A stretch of 64,000 bases of DNA from Balanoglossus misakiensis (GCA_040954595.2 CM082586.2:310001-374000); one strand, 5' to 3'; shown: positions 1 to 13,949, counted from the first letter of the stretch. A program made the numbers and translations. The notes: generated by a model from the letters alone, not told the origin.

Positions 1-1086
1 ACGGCAATAAATAAATCCCACGGGTCTCGTGCTATCAAGCATTCTTCCTTCCTCCCCTCCCCTCCATCTTCCCCTCTCTCCCCCTTTCAACAAAATAATA
101 AATAAAACCGTTGGCTGTTGTGTGCTATTCTGTGAATTTCAGTACATTTAGCATATGAATACATCTTGGTTTCAACTCGTCATAACAAGGTGTATGCCGC
201 GATCCTATTGGCCGAGACTGGCACAGGTGCACATCTACATGCCACGTGGCATGGCTTGCTGCATGAGCGTGTCACTTTGGCTCAGTCAACCGTCATGTAT
301 GGACGATGTCTTGGACCATTTTGGAGACGGAAAATACTCCGTTTTTGCAGTCGAGTTAAACGCTGTAAAGCATGCTCCGGGCTCGAGTCCCCATGTGTAA
401 GGAAAACAAGACTTCCTTGAATTGGAATAACGTCGCGAAACTCCAACTTTGACTTTCCTGCTTGATAGAAGACATCTACATGGCATGCGGCATTGGACAT
501 CACTCCAGGATTCAACGGACATTGTGTTTGCCATTCAAGGATGTTTCGCTCGGATCTACAGTTCATTGATTGCATGGAATGACTTTGCATGATCGTGAGT
601 TACCGGGAATCTGGATATACACAGATCACTCTGGTGATTTGGAGGTTAGTTCAATCATGTTTTCTTATTGCACGTATTTTACCCTTTTGGCATATACAAT
701 GCTTCACAATGCGATACGATACGATACAATATCATACAATACAATACAAAACAATACAATACTAAAATTTATAATCCGGCCCGGGGAGAAATTTCAAAAT
801 GTCATGAAAGGTCAACAGGAGGTCATAGATACACGAAAAAGTGATCAAACACGTCATACGAATGTAATCAATATACATGTTAGAAGACATATCACATGGT
901 GATAACGATTAATTTAGCAGTTTTTCAATTTGGACAGTTTGGAGTAGATGGATACTTTGTTTTGAAAGTGGAACGCTTTACTAAACCCGAAGGAAATGTC
1001 AAAGATTTTCTATACCGATAAAAGAGGGCGCACTCCACAGGGTCATCAGTTGATCCATTGTGAGACTGGTGTCAGTAGGTGACGTG
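1..1086. other. Intergenic, no gene seen
   Basis: No exon with paired splice sites or a family motif is visible here. The small open frames have no recognisable content. A short ATACA/ATACG-type simple repeat lies at about 708-762. The stretch is the 3' flank of receptor gene A. Confidence 0.5.
708..762. repeat. ATACR simple repeat
   Basis: Degenerate pentanucleotide repeat of the type GATAC/AATAC over about 55 bases, seen directly. No function is inferred. Confidence 0.7.
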
Positions 1087-1092
1087 TTTATT
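1087..1092 (-). promoter_or_regulatory. Candidate poly(A) signal of receptor gene A
   Basis: The plus-strand TTTATT reads AATAAA on the minus strand, 88-93 bases downstream of the gene A stop codon. Position and sequence fit a polyadenylation signal. The cleavage site is not visible. Confidence 0.5.
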
Positions 1093-1179
1093 CTTGACAA
1101 AAATGGCCTCTTGGTCACAATTGACGCGACGTCCTTCGAATCCCGTCATATTTGAAAATTTGCATATTTAACAGCTGTA

Positions 1180-4100
1180 TCATTCTAACCAATGTATGTA
1201 GGTTGGCCAGTATATCATATTGAAAATTAAGAATGTTATGGGAAATAAAATCCGACTGAAATAATCAATAGATTCTGGCACGGAAAGTTTTGAGTGACCG
1301 ACAAGCAGAAAGTGTAATTTTGGTACCAGACGATTGTTTGTGTGTTCTTCAGATAAATCGAAGTCGATTCTCACATCAGTTGGTGTCAGCGATTTGGACG
1401 CCTACAATGCAATAAAAGAGTAGATATTTGTTAACCTTGCTTAGTTAGTAATCGTTCGCATAGAATCTAACAAAATATTTATACTGCTAATTTCCATAAA
1501 TCTGACCTGTTTGTGTGTTGCATAATTGGCTTTTTAATGACATGCGAGCAATTTTCATCGATCGACCTTTTATCTTACTTACATTGGTTTCGCTGTTTTT
1601 ATGATTGGTTTCGGTGATTGGTTGCATTTCCGTGGGAGGATTTACAACTTCCTTTTTCTTGTCTTGCCCGGACCTCTTCCTCTCTTTGAGAGTGATATAA
1701 TTAACTGCAGCGTATTCTACTAATGCAGCAAAGACGAATATCAGACACACAGACATCCACACGTCGATAGCCTGTCATGGCGGAAAGAAAACAATGTTCA
1801 ATTATCACTATTGATCTGCTTGAGAGGTTCAATTGATACAGATGTTGAAATTTTCACACTGCCTTGAGGTGTTAAAAATGGCGTCTGTTATTCTAGACGC
1901 CAGTGTTTGCACGTAATCAAATCGCAAAGCGTTATTGCAGAATGCTAATGAAATGCTCTCTGTCAACGAAAATAGCACACTTTTTGAATTCGTCAACCTT
2001 GACACTATATTCTAGTGGTAATCGACTTGACCTCTTGGTGGAAAATGTACGAGTGCAATATATACAGGAAATTGTCACCAGGAGGAAGTTTCAAATTGCA
2101 TTGTGTAATGTAGACCTGAGGTTTATAATGATTGAAATGTTGTCACAGTGCCCATTATGCAAATCATCTATTGATATTCTAGGGGTGCCTACGCGGAATT
2201 GAACCGTCGACACCCGAAACGAACGAATAAGCAATTAAAGCACCTAGCAAGATAAAATCCCTTCATGAAAAGTGTGTACGCAATATAAATAGTTGTTACT
2301 TCCTTACACGTTACTACGGATGTAATTGGCCACTGCCAGACAGAAAATGTGAAAGTATTTCAAATCAGATCAACTTTGCTTCCCTGTCTAGTGAAGGGGT
2401 TACGAGGCTAATAAAATAGCAGTCTGGTACAAAATCGCTCTCTGCTTCCCAAATAGTATTAGATGGTACAAATATTTACTGGACAGGATCCGCTGAAGCT
2501 TGATCGAAAAGCATAACAAACTCAAACACTAATCATTATCCATGGATATGAAGAGTGCCACTTTATCTTGTTTGATTGACGTCCCGGTAGACTATCGCCT
2601 GGGAGAAAAGCGATGTCAAGGTTCCGTTTCAAAGCATATCCACGAGATTTCTATAGGAGACCATGTGGAAAGTAAAATTTGCTATGATAGCCATATGGGA
2701 AATCAATTATCTCATCATTCAAAGTCACGCGGTAGAGTATCAACCATATGGTGAAATTCTCTTTAGTGTATTCGTCCCTCGCGTAAATCATGTTGTCAAG
2801 TTAATCGAACCATCATCGCTATCATTTACATAGTCAAATATTTATTTCAGTAATTCAAACTAACGGATCAGACGTTTACCCAATTTAAAAAAACCTTGAG
2901 TAGAGACACTTGTTGTAACGTGCTACCATTTAATATGCAAATTAAGAAGACCATTCAAGACACGCCTTTGTGCTGATGGTTTGTCATCACGTGATTTGAG
3001 CGAATTTGTATCGATTTGTACTCAGCAGTCTTGATAGCTTAATCCTACGCAGATCTCACATGTGATACATTCTGCAGTTCAGGACACACATAGTAACAAC
3101 TGAAGCATTTTAAAATAAAACTCTTCAAAACTGCCTATTTGGGACAATACCGGACAATTCGGCCAATCGTATCGTTTTGGAACGACTCAGTCATAATAAA
3201 ACGCCATGAATCGCATAATTCAAACATACACTATAATAGCAGCCATATGATTCAATTTTATTCCCGCTTCTGTATTCCACATGCACCATTTTGTCACATC
3301 AATCTCGTTATTATTTCGATATATTATTGATATCGAAGATAATTTTTAACTGAGCTACCAGACAGAAGTATGGTTACCTGATACTATCATGTCTGGCGAA
3401 AAGAAAATTGTTGTCGGATAACATAGGCCACTCTAATCTAACCCTCTATAATTGGCGCCATCGCATTTTAACATGCCTAAAAGCAATGCGAGATATTCAC
3501 GGAAGGACAACAATTTAATGGTAGCATAGTAACATTATCAACCCCATGGCGTTGACAAAAATAGAGCTGAAAAAATATCCAATTACGGCGATGGTTCCCT
3601 TCGGACACGTTACCAATCATTAAACAGAAACATTGTTAGAGATAGTTGTTTATGGCATGATTTTCCAAGAACCCTGGAATTCATCATTATGCAGCGAGAA
3701 ATTCCTGTGCCTATTGTTCTGTGCATTAACAAAACACATCTGGTGGGTTCATTGAATGTGTTTCATATTCACCGCTGCGTGGGCCAAAAGACTAATAGAA
3801 ATAAATGTCCTTGACTACCTTGTCTTTCGTGAACTGTAGGATTAGCTTATTATTATCTTCAACTTCGTCATATTGCATTCCGCCCTGATGTTTAGAGAAC
3901 ACATAATTGAAAGTAACAAAACAGAGATTGCCGGTAAAATAAAACAAAATCTATAAAGTCCAGTTTAGAAAAGTCCCTTGACTTGCCACTATAAACAGGT
4001 TTGACTGAACATACAGACATAAAGACATAAAGACACACACAAAATATTGTTGTCTACTTACTTTCAAATTGGACACATTGGGCACAGCCCCCTGGATCCC

Positions 4101-7100
4101 GTTCATTTGAGTGCTTATTGTTAGAAGCGCTGTCATACAGAGAGACACTCTTGCCGGTTCCGAATTTGGATTTATCCAAAATGAAAACCAGGACAGGACA
4201 ACAATAAGTAAACTTGGTAAATAACTGCTCATGATGAACATTTCCCGTCGTCGCCTTAAACCAAAGCGCGCCAAAAGACATGAAAAGTTGCCTGTGTGAA
4301 CAAGAAAATAATGGTAATGATTTAAAATCAAATATGAACAATTAAAATTATTTTAAATTTACCAATAAAAACAAAGTTACGTTTTGCGATGAGCGTTTAC
4401 TTTGAAAATTTTGTGCGGCTCCCAGTCTCGAACAAAAATGGGTCAAAGGTGAACATTGAAACTTATACTCACCGGTCGTGTATTCTCTAACACAAATGTC
4501 CCGTTCAGCATAGGCAGATGTAATTTCAAACTGTGGTAACAACAAATGGTCGTCCATTTCTAGAGCAATCAATGTATCCTCGAACGAGGCCCAGTGAAGA
4601 ACAAGATCCTCTATGGCGTAGGAAACTGCACGGAAAATTAAATTAATCCATCCACCCAACCAACCATCCAACCAACCACCCAACCAACCAACCAACCAAC
4701 CAACCAAACAACCAAAGATAATCATTCATGATCGCTTAAACGACAAAACGAAAAGTTCCCAAAATATTTGTAGGATACCTACAACTTTCGATGTCAAGGC
4801 TACAGGTCTGGTCATCCATAGGATATCGTTCTAAACTCATGTGACAGGCCAACGTTAGCGTCACCCTGAAGATGTTACAAAAAGGTCCAAGATTAGAAAA
4901 ATATACTCGACACGCGCATATGTAATTAGAGAAGTAAAGCCAGGGGAATTTGAGTGTCAATATCATTAATCCATTCTAAACACATTTCATGTGTATTTTT
5001 ATCAATATGTTTAAATTGATCACAAATGTGGATAAGATATTAACACCCTTGCATAGTCACATACTTTGGACAGGTAACCTCTTAAAATAGATTAGTCTAT
5101 TTTAAAATAGATTCATCGCTTAGTTACATACAGTTGTACATTTCAGTGTTTCACTGACAGAAGAGAGACAGGCGAGAAATGTGATCCAAAACAAAGAAAT
5201 AGCTCATGTTTAAACAGGTGACTTAATTTAGAAACAGACAATGTCCGGGGGATTATTTGACACCTGACAGTGTTTCTAGTGTTTAAGAATTTCCATTATG
5301 TTCGTGACTGTATAAACATACGTATGGCGTTTGTAGTCATAATGTACGTGCGACTCTTTGAAACGATCTCCAACACAGGTTCGTAAACTGTTTGATTTGT
5401 ACTGTTCTTGAAACGAACGACTCATTTCAAATTTGTTGCAAATTCTCTGGTTCATGTACTGAAAATTTCAATTCCACAGATGTTTCTTGACCATGTTTGT
5501 GATAAACTGTCCCAAAGGATGAAATCCCAGACTCATAAATTGTGTGCTGCCTGTTTGTCTGCATATCATATTTTCGCCACCTTAATTGCCTTTTCATCAC
5601 GGCTGATTTTCAGGTCAATGTACTAAATGTATATGAATCAGACGTGTGCTATTAGAATTTATCTGGTCCATCGACAGAATAACATACTCAGACATGGCTG
5701 AATGTCAAGTTCAAAGTATGCGGTAAATAAAATGAACAAGTCTGCCTGGTCTTAAACCCCCATCTCCTACACAACACTAATCACGTGGAGACTATTAAAT
5801 CTGAGAGTAGAGTCCTTTCAGCCACAAATGAATATTAACTCGTCTGAACAAAATCGATATCAGCGGCAGGTTGCTGTGTCAGGATGTTGAGTCATTTAAA
5901 TGGCTATCATTTGGTGAATTTTGCGTATTACAAGAAACCTATGCAACATAACATAGAATACTATAAGAAAGGGAATTTTTCATTTTCCTTTCCTTTAAAT
6001 TCATTGTTCTGAAGGTCACTTTTCAAATTACTAATCACCCTATCCAGTACTTATGAATATGGATTTTGAAGTCTCTCTGTAGTATTTGCAGCAAATCGAT
6101 GTTTAGGGAAAACTGTGAGTTCTACTATATGTATACGTAATGATAGATGAGGAAGTGTTCAGTTCAGGTCATATTTACATAGCACTATCTGCATAAAACA
6201 GCCATGTTAGAACTTGAATAGTACATTTAAAAGAACATACCCTGGAGCTAGAGGCGTATGATTGAAAATGGTTCACTGGTTAAAACGTTAATGCATCATG
6301 GTCGAGTGGTTCAAGGGATTTGATTCACAGCGTCGAAGGATTAGAAATCGGAAGCCTTTGACCAGTCGAGGATATTGCAAATATCAAAGCACTTCAATTC
6401 TCAGATTTTCTGCTCAAGAGGGTCATACCAGGTTATGTAGGAACAGTTTTGAAGTCAAAGTAAAGCGTGTCTTTATACAGTACAGGCTACTGTGAGTGTT
6501 ATCATCTGCTGCAGTAACTTTGAAGGCTGGAGATAAACCCCACTAATCATATTACATAAAAATCTATTGAGAGTTGTAAGCAAATGACAATTCCTACCTT
6601 GTACTGTGAAGAACTGTTCCATCCGGGTGAATTCTTAGTAGCGTATTCTCCATGGTGATGACGTGAAAGCGCGCGCTTTTCTCATCAGGAAAAAACAAGG
6701 GAGGCAGCCATAATTTCTTCACTCCTTCCGCGCCAAATGCTACACTGTGATTTTGTTTGTCGTAATATCTTAGCCTTGGATCGACCCATCGCGTTCGAAA
6801 AAACATGTTTACTGTGTAATCCTAAATGCAAAAAAAAAAACACAAGAATTATTTCTGTCACACTTTCTGTTACTCATATCAGTACAGTGTTTATGTGAAG
6901 ATATCATATAAGATGCCCAAAAGTTTATGTTTATGTACAGCGATTTTGCTTGACATCATTCATGACATTTGTATCCATTCATATAGGATGTTGTCATCAT
7001 CACAAATCTCTCGGCACTGAAATCCGACTGTAACCCCGTTTCATAACCTTCACCCTATCCTACATCTGTCAGACAAGATGTCTATTAAATTGCATGATGT

Positions 7101-10100
7101 AAAACCAAACATAAATCTGCCATGATATCGTCAAATTTAATGAACACCTGATGTTCCAGATTTGACTAATTTAGTGTTTCCATTAGTTGGCATACTTGCA
7201 ATCAGGACAATCTTAATAATACACCGTCATTCTCGTTAATCAATGTCTGCTTGATACATAATTTGTGCCCGTTGTCAGTAATAATTTCATAAAGTCAATT
7301 TACAACTTGAATTTGGCATGTCGCGTTTATCCCTATGGATTATTTCCGAGTTAAAGTCCTTCACAATCAGATTACAAAGCGCTACTTAATAGTGCCTTAC
7401 GGGTCCATTCACCGGATCCACTCGTATATGAATTGCTTGGATATGATTTCTTAATGCCCAGGGAAATTTATCTGTAGGATGAGTTTGTTCGCTTTGATTG
7501 TCATGTTGCTATGGGTCTCAATATTTGCTTTGGTTTTGCTGAAGAAGGTATGATGCGTTTGAATACTGACCATTGTGTTGTCTGATGACGACTGGAAACT
7601 GTTAATTCTAATACTGCAAATCACGTGAACAGGAGGGCCTGTAAAATTCAAAATACATAATCGAGTTAAGGATAAATGTTTATAAAACTTTATTTTGCAA
7701 GTGACAATGCGATAATTAAACAAACCTGAATACTATTAACTAGAAATATTGAAGAGGCTGCATTTTAAACCACACGGTTTTTGCTGTATACCACAGGTGG
7801 CGGAAAACTACATATCTGTTAATTTAGCATTTATATTAAAATGATGTGGGTGGTTTTTGATGCTAATCACGACCACCATTTTATCAGACAGCAAGGATTC
7901 ACATTGATAGCAAGACACGGCATCAGCTGAATGTTGTCTCAGTCACCATCAGCCCTGTGACATCGCACTGTGGATCGATGGCGTAAATTGCATGCAAAAA
8001 CGGGACTGTGATACTAAATAACATGATTACAAAGGAAACGCTGCAGGTCTTTTCCCGGCTCTGTGCGATTTATGGCTACAAATGCATTAAAAAAAAACCA
8101 AGGACGATTTTTACGACATCATTAAAGTGAAATATAAAGCGATTCAATCGCCAAGCCTTTATCAGAACCACATCCTTGTCTGAGTAAAAAAATGATCCAT
8201 TGATATCAGGTTTTGCAGATGACCCTGGACAAGCATGTAATACCAAAGGAACAAAGGGCAGTATATTTAATAAATTCATACATGTGTATACATTCATATA
8301 TGCTGGATAATATGTTAATATTTGCAGTGGTGCGCCAAAGCTGTTACATCCTGTTCAGGAGGTCAGGTGGAGCAAGTTAGATGCAACGCGCTGATACTAT
8401 ATTATGTGATCTCAAATATACCTATTCAAAAATGACTTGATAAGTTTAATGCATTGCAAATCCAGCCTTAATCGTAAAATAACTTGTGTGCTTTGTGGCA
8501 ATGTACACCCAATGCGAATCTCATGAACGCGCAAGGTTTCATGGGAAATCGCGGAGCGGAAGTGCGGAAATTGACCAGACGACGCTATCCTTTAACACGG
8601 AAGTGATCGATGTTTGCGTGCAAATCGTCAAAATACGAAGGAGCATGTGGTTTTTAAATAAAACGACACCAAGCACTAGTTGATACGCTCACTGGTGAGT
8701 ACCCCCATGTATGTTTTTAGACTGAAATATTGTATATCGGAAAGATATCGTAGTTTTTCGTGTGCTTTAGCGGCGAGCGATTGGGTCCACACATTGTTTA
8801 CACTGACCTGATCCCTTTGCGGGAACGCTGAAAATCCGTTTGTTTCGTGTTTACGGAAATATGTCGGTGAAATATACTTCAAGACATCTTGTCTGAAGCG
8901 TCTATGTTCCTCTGGTACAGACAGACTTAAATATAATCAGAAAAATTACGACGTCCTCGAAAATGTAAAGCCGCGAGACTACGGGCTGCACGTACGCGGA
9001 CGACCGGGCGCTGCTCTCTTGGCTGCCGAGGACCTGTACGTTCGCGTCGCGTCGTCTCATAGCGTCGTCTGGTCATTAATTTCCCATGGAACCTTGCCCG
9101 TTCGCGAGATTCGCATTGGGTGTATACACTGTAGCACGCCTCAGAGCAGTACTATTATGTGGCTGCCCTCAAGGCAGCGCTGTCATATAGATGGCTTGTG
9201 GGCAGATCAGATAGGATCTTTGGTTTTAAGTTTTGCGTTCTTGAATCTCAAAGTGTAACTGTAATTTTGTTCTTGCAGGGGTATTTAACCACGTGGTTTG
9301 GCGACCAGCACGACTACAAACCCACCATGATGTTTACAAGTAGAGGCAACATAAAGCCAAAGAACAGAGGAAGGTGAGTTAAATTACACCAGTTTATTTC
9401 AAGAAGCTGCCATCAGGGCAGTACTGTCATATACACTGTAGCTGCAGGAGTTCACCTTAGGAGGGAGAGATGCGAGTATCATTGCACAGTCAGTGAATAA
9501 TCTGTTCCATCGTTCTACAGACATAAATCCGGCGGAAAACATAGCCGTAAAACCACAAAAGTTATTGGGTAATTAACATCTGTGAACACCTGACAACATA
9601 GATTATTCCTATAGGTGCACTTAGTGGCATGTCAGATAAGTCTGTTCTAAATTAGAACGTTATCAGAGGATTAAACACTTACTCTGAAAAGTTTTCCCTG
9701 CCCTCTTTTTCACACAAACGTTTAAACCCCCAAAAACTGTCCTACCGTGAAAATTTGGACGCAAGGCCTTGTCGTATGACGACGAATTTAATAAATTTGA
9801 TACCATGGTCAGGGCTGATGACGTAGTTGGCGATAATGGCAACGAAGTGGTCTGGTCGTCCCATCCAGCAGCGTAACTGAAAATTAATGAAATGGGTAAC
9901 CTCATAATATAAAACCAAGGAATGGTGGACCCATTCACACATTTTATGCATCAACCATTTGGCGTAATGGTTGATGATAGAGATTCAAAATGAAACTTCC
10001 GATTGGTATTAAGTCAAGTTCAGTGTGTAACAGAAAGGGAAATGGAGCAACAAATGATAGGGACTGGAATACTTACCCTAGTAACGCCCAAACTAGTATG

Positions 10101-10117
10101 TCACGTAATGCACACAT
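1180..10117 (-). CDS. Glycine-receptor-like Cys-loop chloride channel, gene A
   Basis: Subunit of a pentameric ligand-gated anion channel in the plasma membrane. Coding exons in transcript order: 10117-10077 (signal peptide), 9876-9746, 7638-7571, 6821-6598, 4865-4783, 4625-4473, 4291-4062, 1771-1583 and 1401-1180. They join in frame to 446 codons plus a stop. Motifs seen: [19 protein letters not shown] at the N-terminus; loop D FFRTRW; Cys-loop C-x13-C ([16 protein letters not shown]); the GlyR-type second cysteine pair [12 protein letters not shown], with the Tyr/Thr/Phe of loop C; EPARVSL before M2; M3 [21 protein letters not shown]4 near the C-terminus. It is the most divergent of the three. 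M2 ends NGIQGAVP, so the usual 19' arginine is Gln, and loop B reads ESFSYAIEDL instead of ESYGYTT. Exon 1 has an acceptor at 10152-10154, so a 5'UTR exon lies further upstream, possibly with its donor at about 11166. The family call is firm. The ligand is inferred. Confidence 0.88.
4646..4716. repeat. CCAA/CCAT microsatellite
   Basis: Tetranucleotide repeat of CCAA and CCAT units in intron 5 of gene A. It begins about 20 bases upstream (on the minus strand) of the acceptor of exon 6 and is pyrimidine-poor on the transcribed strand. Confidence 0.8.
8502..9125. repeat. Inverted repeat pair (arms 8502-8588 and 9059-9125)
   Basis: The reverse complement of about 8502-8588 matches 9059-9125. The first 17 bases are identical (from ATAGCGTCG to TGGTCA). 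About 44 of the next 48 also match, ending in CGCATTGGGTGTA. The left arm carries an extra segment of about 20 bases. The arms enclose about 470 bases. The region is visibly more CpG-rich than the surrounding intron. It could be a fold-back element or a pair of promoter-like copies. It sits in intron 2 of gene A. Confidence 0.7.
9279..9572 (+). CDS. Possible tiny plus-strand gene nested in gene A intron 2
   Basis: Two plus-strand exons with good splice sites join in frame. Exon 9279-9373 has acceptor TTCTTGCAG and donor AG|GTGAGT. Exon 9521-9572 has acceptor TTCTACAG and ends in TAA. The ATG at 9327 has context CCACCATGA and gives a 32-residue basic peptide starting [16 protein letters not shown] and ending KTTKVIG. 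The frame is also open upstream of that ATG to the start of the exon ([10 protein letters not shown]...), so an upstream coding exon is possible. A GTGAGT donor at 8694 could close a 5'UTR exon. I do not recognise the product. It may be a real micro-gene, the 3' end of a larger gene, or a chance alignment of splice sites. Confidence 0.3.
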
Positions 10118-13100
10118 TGTAATGACGTCCAGAAGGCTAGGATAGCGTCGTCTGAAAGAAAAAAAATGACAATGATTGAAATTATTCTCCTACGTTCATG
10201 TATATCCTCGAATAATGAACTGTGTCAAAGTCAATGTCGGTTGAAGGTATCAGGATACCAAGGGAATTTACAACACATAGATAGGAAATTTGATAGGATA
10301 TAAGTGTGATAAAATAATCAAAAAGACATGAACTTGACCGTTTGAAGCACTTTAATTATATAATTAATAAGTTGATTGAAAAATTAATATTTTAACAGAA
10401 CCCTCAACACGGCAGCTAAAACAAGACAATAAATAATGTGTGAAAAACAATCATCTCTTAATTTTCCGTGATAAAAAACAATTAACTTTAATTGGATACC
10501 GTCATTGTCATTGTCATTAGTACCAATACTGTACTAAACCGCTGTATGAGACCCATACAACGCAGTGTCATGAAAGTTGAGAATAACGCAAATTTTACCA
10601 AATGACTATTAGCACAAGTATTCGGGGCAATTTGGGGGTAATGTGGTGGTTTAATGAGATCGCGGGTAAAGAGAAAATAATATTGCACGCATAGCTGGTG
10701 TTGTAACGCTGATTACCTTCCTTAGATTCTATGTACATCAGTTTTCATTATATGAAGGTGGAAATCATAGAACAGAATAAAAATTCTCTTCCCATCATTT
10801 AAATACACCCATGGGGAGGTTGTGAGTTAAGGCTTTGCGAATATCCATGATTTGTAAAAACTGAATATGAGGCCTGTCCCAGTTAATCTCTAAAAACATA
10901 ATTTTCAAGTCATCCTCGCATAACCATTCAACCGACACATACCGTTGCTATAGCAACAGCTGATGTGGGTCAACGAAGACATAACTCCTGTTGCTCTAAG
11001 TTGTAGACTCTTGACTTATAATATATGAACTTGACCAACGAGGTCTGAAATTTTCGATGATGTAAACAGACAAGGATCCAGTGAAAATGGCAGATTTTAT
11101 CATCTATGTAAGGTATTCGGCCAGCTTTTCTCGTATCGTAAAAAGAGGAGAATTTAGACACTCACTTTTTGGAAGCAGCTCTTTATCCGAATAAATGGAG
11201 AGTGACAACAACCGCACCATCCGCTCTTCACCTATATGTGTGAATTCACTCTAATACCGCGACTTCTATAGCAATAAAATCAGTGTTGACGTCACTCTCC
11301 GGTGAGCAGCTTCGTCGCAGCCCGGCAACAGTGGTCTCTGCGCTGTAGAATCTGGCGGCTATTGACTGTCGGTTTGCAGCCTCGAGGCTCTCACAGACAA
11401 TCAGTGGCTACCTGTCCACATCGATGGTCGCTCTGAACACTGTGTCAGTCACAACCCAGTGTGCGTTTAACCCTAACGTAAGAAACGTTATAAATTGTAT
11501 GCAAGCGTCTATCGTATGCCACCAGTCATACATTATGAAGTTCCGTTATTGGACGTTGGCATTCGTATGCCTCATCAATATTAATAACATTTTACGATCG
11601 GATTGAAGTGAGATGGCACTCTGCAGACCCTGACTGAGAGATTGAGGTGGACGCACCTGCGCATGCCTGGGAGGATAAACTTTGAATTCCCGAAACATAA
11701 AATTAATCACTGTGTGCCCTTAATAGTAAATCGTTCTTATATGTCTTCCAGTGCAACGAATTGCGCGTGTAAAAAAAAGAATCTGTTAAAAGAGCTCGAT
11801 AAAGCGTTTATATATAAGTGAATATGTTGTATGTTTCTAAGATGATGTTTTAAAATTAGATATTTATCTCTTTATGTACGTGCGATATCGGCAACAATAA
11901 TGACAAAAATTATGATGCAATTCAAAACTTAGTATTTAATTATTTCAATTTCAAAGTCGCCGAATGAAATAATGATTGCAGATCTCATTAAGTTCTAATG
12001 AGAATTTCTCAAATGATTCATGGATGAACATTTTAACGACATGTGGTCAAATTAATTTTCGTCATAACCAGTAAAAGAGTCAAGTTGTTCAGTAAACTAG
12101 TTGAGTTCTTAATTAAACCATTGGTGGTTCGGTTATTGGCGATATAAATTAATTGATAGTAATTAAAACAAAATATACCCTAGGCGTTTGTTCAGCCGTT
12201 GTATATAGACCAGTAGAATTATGTGAAAACGCTTCCGGGCATAATACAATTCCTTTCGTTTAGGCAGAGGTGCATTGATAATGAGAGTCTGGGTGAGATA
12301 GATTAAAATGCAGGGCTTGGACTGTGAAATAATAGTGTTCGTTCTAGAATTTTAAATTACGGCATACCTACGATCTAGTTGCCATAATGAGAGTAATTGG
12401 TATAGAAATGATCAATTCTTAAAACAGGAATATGACAACATCAAGAGTCGATACAAATTTACAGGTTACGCTTTTTTCATGCACAGTGCAATCTTATATT
12501 CGTTGGTAAAAGTATACAATGAAAGGAATTTCTTTTCATTGTGGAGACCATAATCTATTCTCCAATACGCATGGACCACTATGTTTATTTGATATACGAT
12601 ATCGATAATACATTTATGTCACACATTCTATATCAGATCCAGACGTCGCGTCAGTCATTAGTTATAAATGTCCTTTTTTCAAAAGTAGTCAAGTATCCTC
12701 ACCATTGTTAATATTTCATAAAGTCATTTTTCATCAATGGATCTAACATTACCATCATATGTGCAGAGAGCGCCCTCGAGCGACGGATTATCCAGTCTCT
12801 GGTTATTTGGAGCTTTATCGTTGGATACTAGTATTTTACACGGTAGCCATTCAACATGTACTTGTTTTTAAATCCCCAGGCATTTGTACTGAATAACCAT
12901 GTTGAATTTGAGTGAGCTTACGGTGTCAACATGCTTTGGAAGTCCTTTACTTAAACAGGTATTATGCCAAAGTACACATTAAGTTGCAAATGGGAAGTTA
13001 AGGGTTTATGACAGCCGACAAAGTAATGAGATAGGGATACGACAGAAAGCATTTGACTTTCTCTCCAGAATCGACCGACAAAACCCCAGTGCTGTATTTG

Positions 13101-13502
13101 CCTTTAGAGTTATGCAGATTGGAATGCACATTGTGTTTCCTCGAGGAATTCTTTCAGAATCTAATCAATCTCTATTTTGCATTTAGACTAGACTATAGTT
13201 TGAAGCATGAAATTTTCATCATCGTACTCTGTACCATTACTAGTAATGAAGCAATCGTTATGTCGCTGTATCATTTTAATATCATTCCCTCACGTTCGTA
13301 CTATTGAAAGGGGCATTGGCTGTATCTTTTGGCTACATTTTCAGTATTTTTATTCTGAATACTAACTACTGGACTGACGTTTCAGTGTTAACCGCCCTCG
13401 CCGGCAAACGAAGTATATCGTCGTTTTCGCGAACAGCACCATCACATACAGCACTGCAAGGACATGACCATTTCACACAAAAAAGTATTTTATAAAAAAA
13501 AC

Positions 13503-13508
13503 TTTATT
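13503..13508 (-). promoter_or_regulatory. Candidate poly(A) signal of receptor gene B
   Basis: TTTATT on the plus strand reads AATAAA on the minus strand, about 440 bases after the gene B stop. It is plausible but not unique in this AT-rich sequence. Confidence 0.3.
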
Positions 13509-13909
13509 TTTTAAATCGCAGTACAACTGCAACGCGAACTGCTTACAATTACAACCACATAGGTTATGTACATATAGCACGGATGAGAATGACGGCCACA
13601 TGTGCGGTTTGGTGAGAAAAATTTCTTAAACATGTTGCTTAGAAACAGTTTCACATAAAATGCGTCAATACACAAGTTTACATAGCAACTGTGTCAGTAA
13701 GCCTTATGGCAATCATATAATTATATTATAAATTAGTAAATGTATAGAACTCCTTGCTCCTTTTGACCGAGTTTATGTTCGTTGTTAAATTGATATTGCA
13801 ATTTCTTATGAGGATCGTAGTAACCGGCCTCAACTAAAACATTCTGCTGTCAAATGAAAATATGGATACTAGACTTACAACGTTGCCCCACCTATATGTT
13901 TAGTTCTAT

Positions 13910-13949
13910 GTCTGTCTGTCCGTCTGTCTGTCTGTCTGTCCCTCTCTCT
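13910..13949. repeat. TCTG microsatellite
   Basis: Run of TCTG/TCCG units immediately 3' of the gene B stop codon, so it lies in the 3'UTR of that gene. A similar CTGT-rich tract lies at 15410-15450 against a splice donor of the same gene. Confidence 0.8.

Noticed and set aside
2170-2240. Possible tRNA gene on the minus strand (GGTTCAATTCC B-box-like word with pairing 7-base ends)
   Set aside because: Only about 61 bases separate the pairing ends, there is no proper D arm or anticodon stem, and the T stem has a mismatch. At most it is a degenerate tRNA-like fragment.
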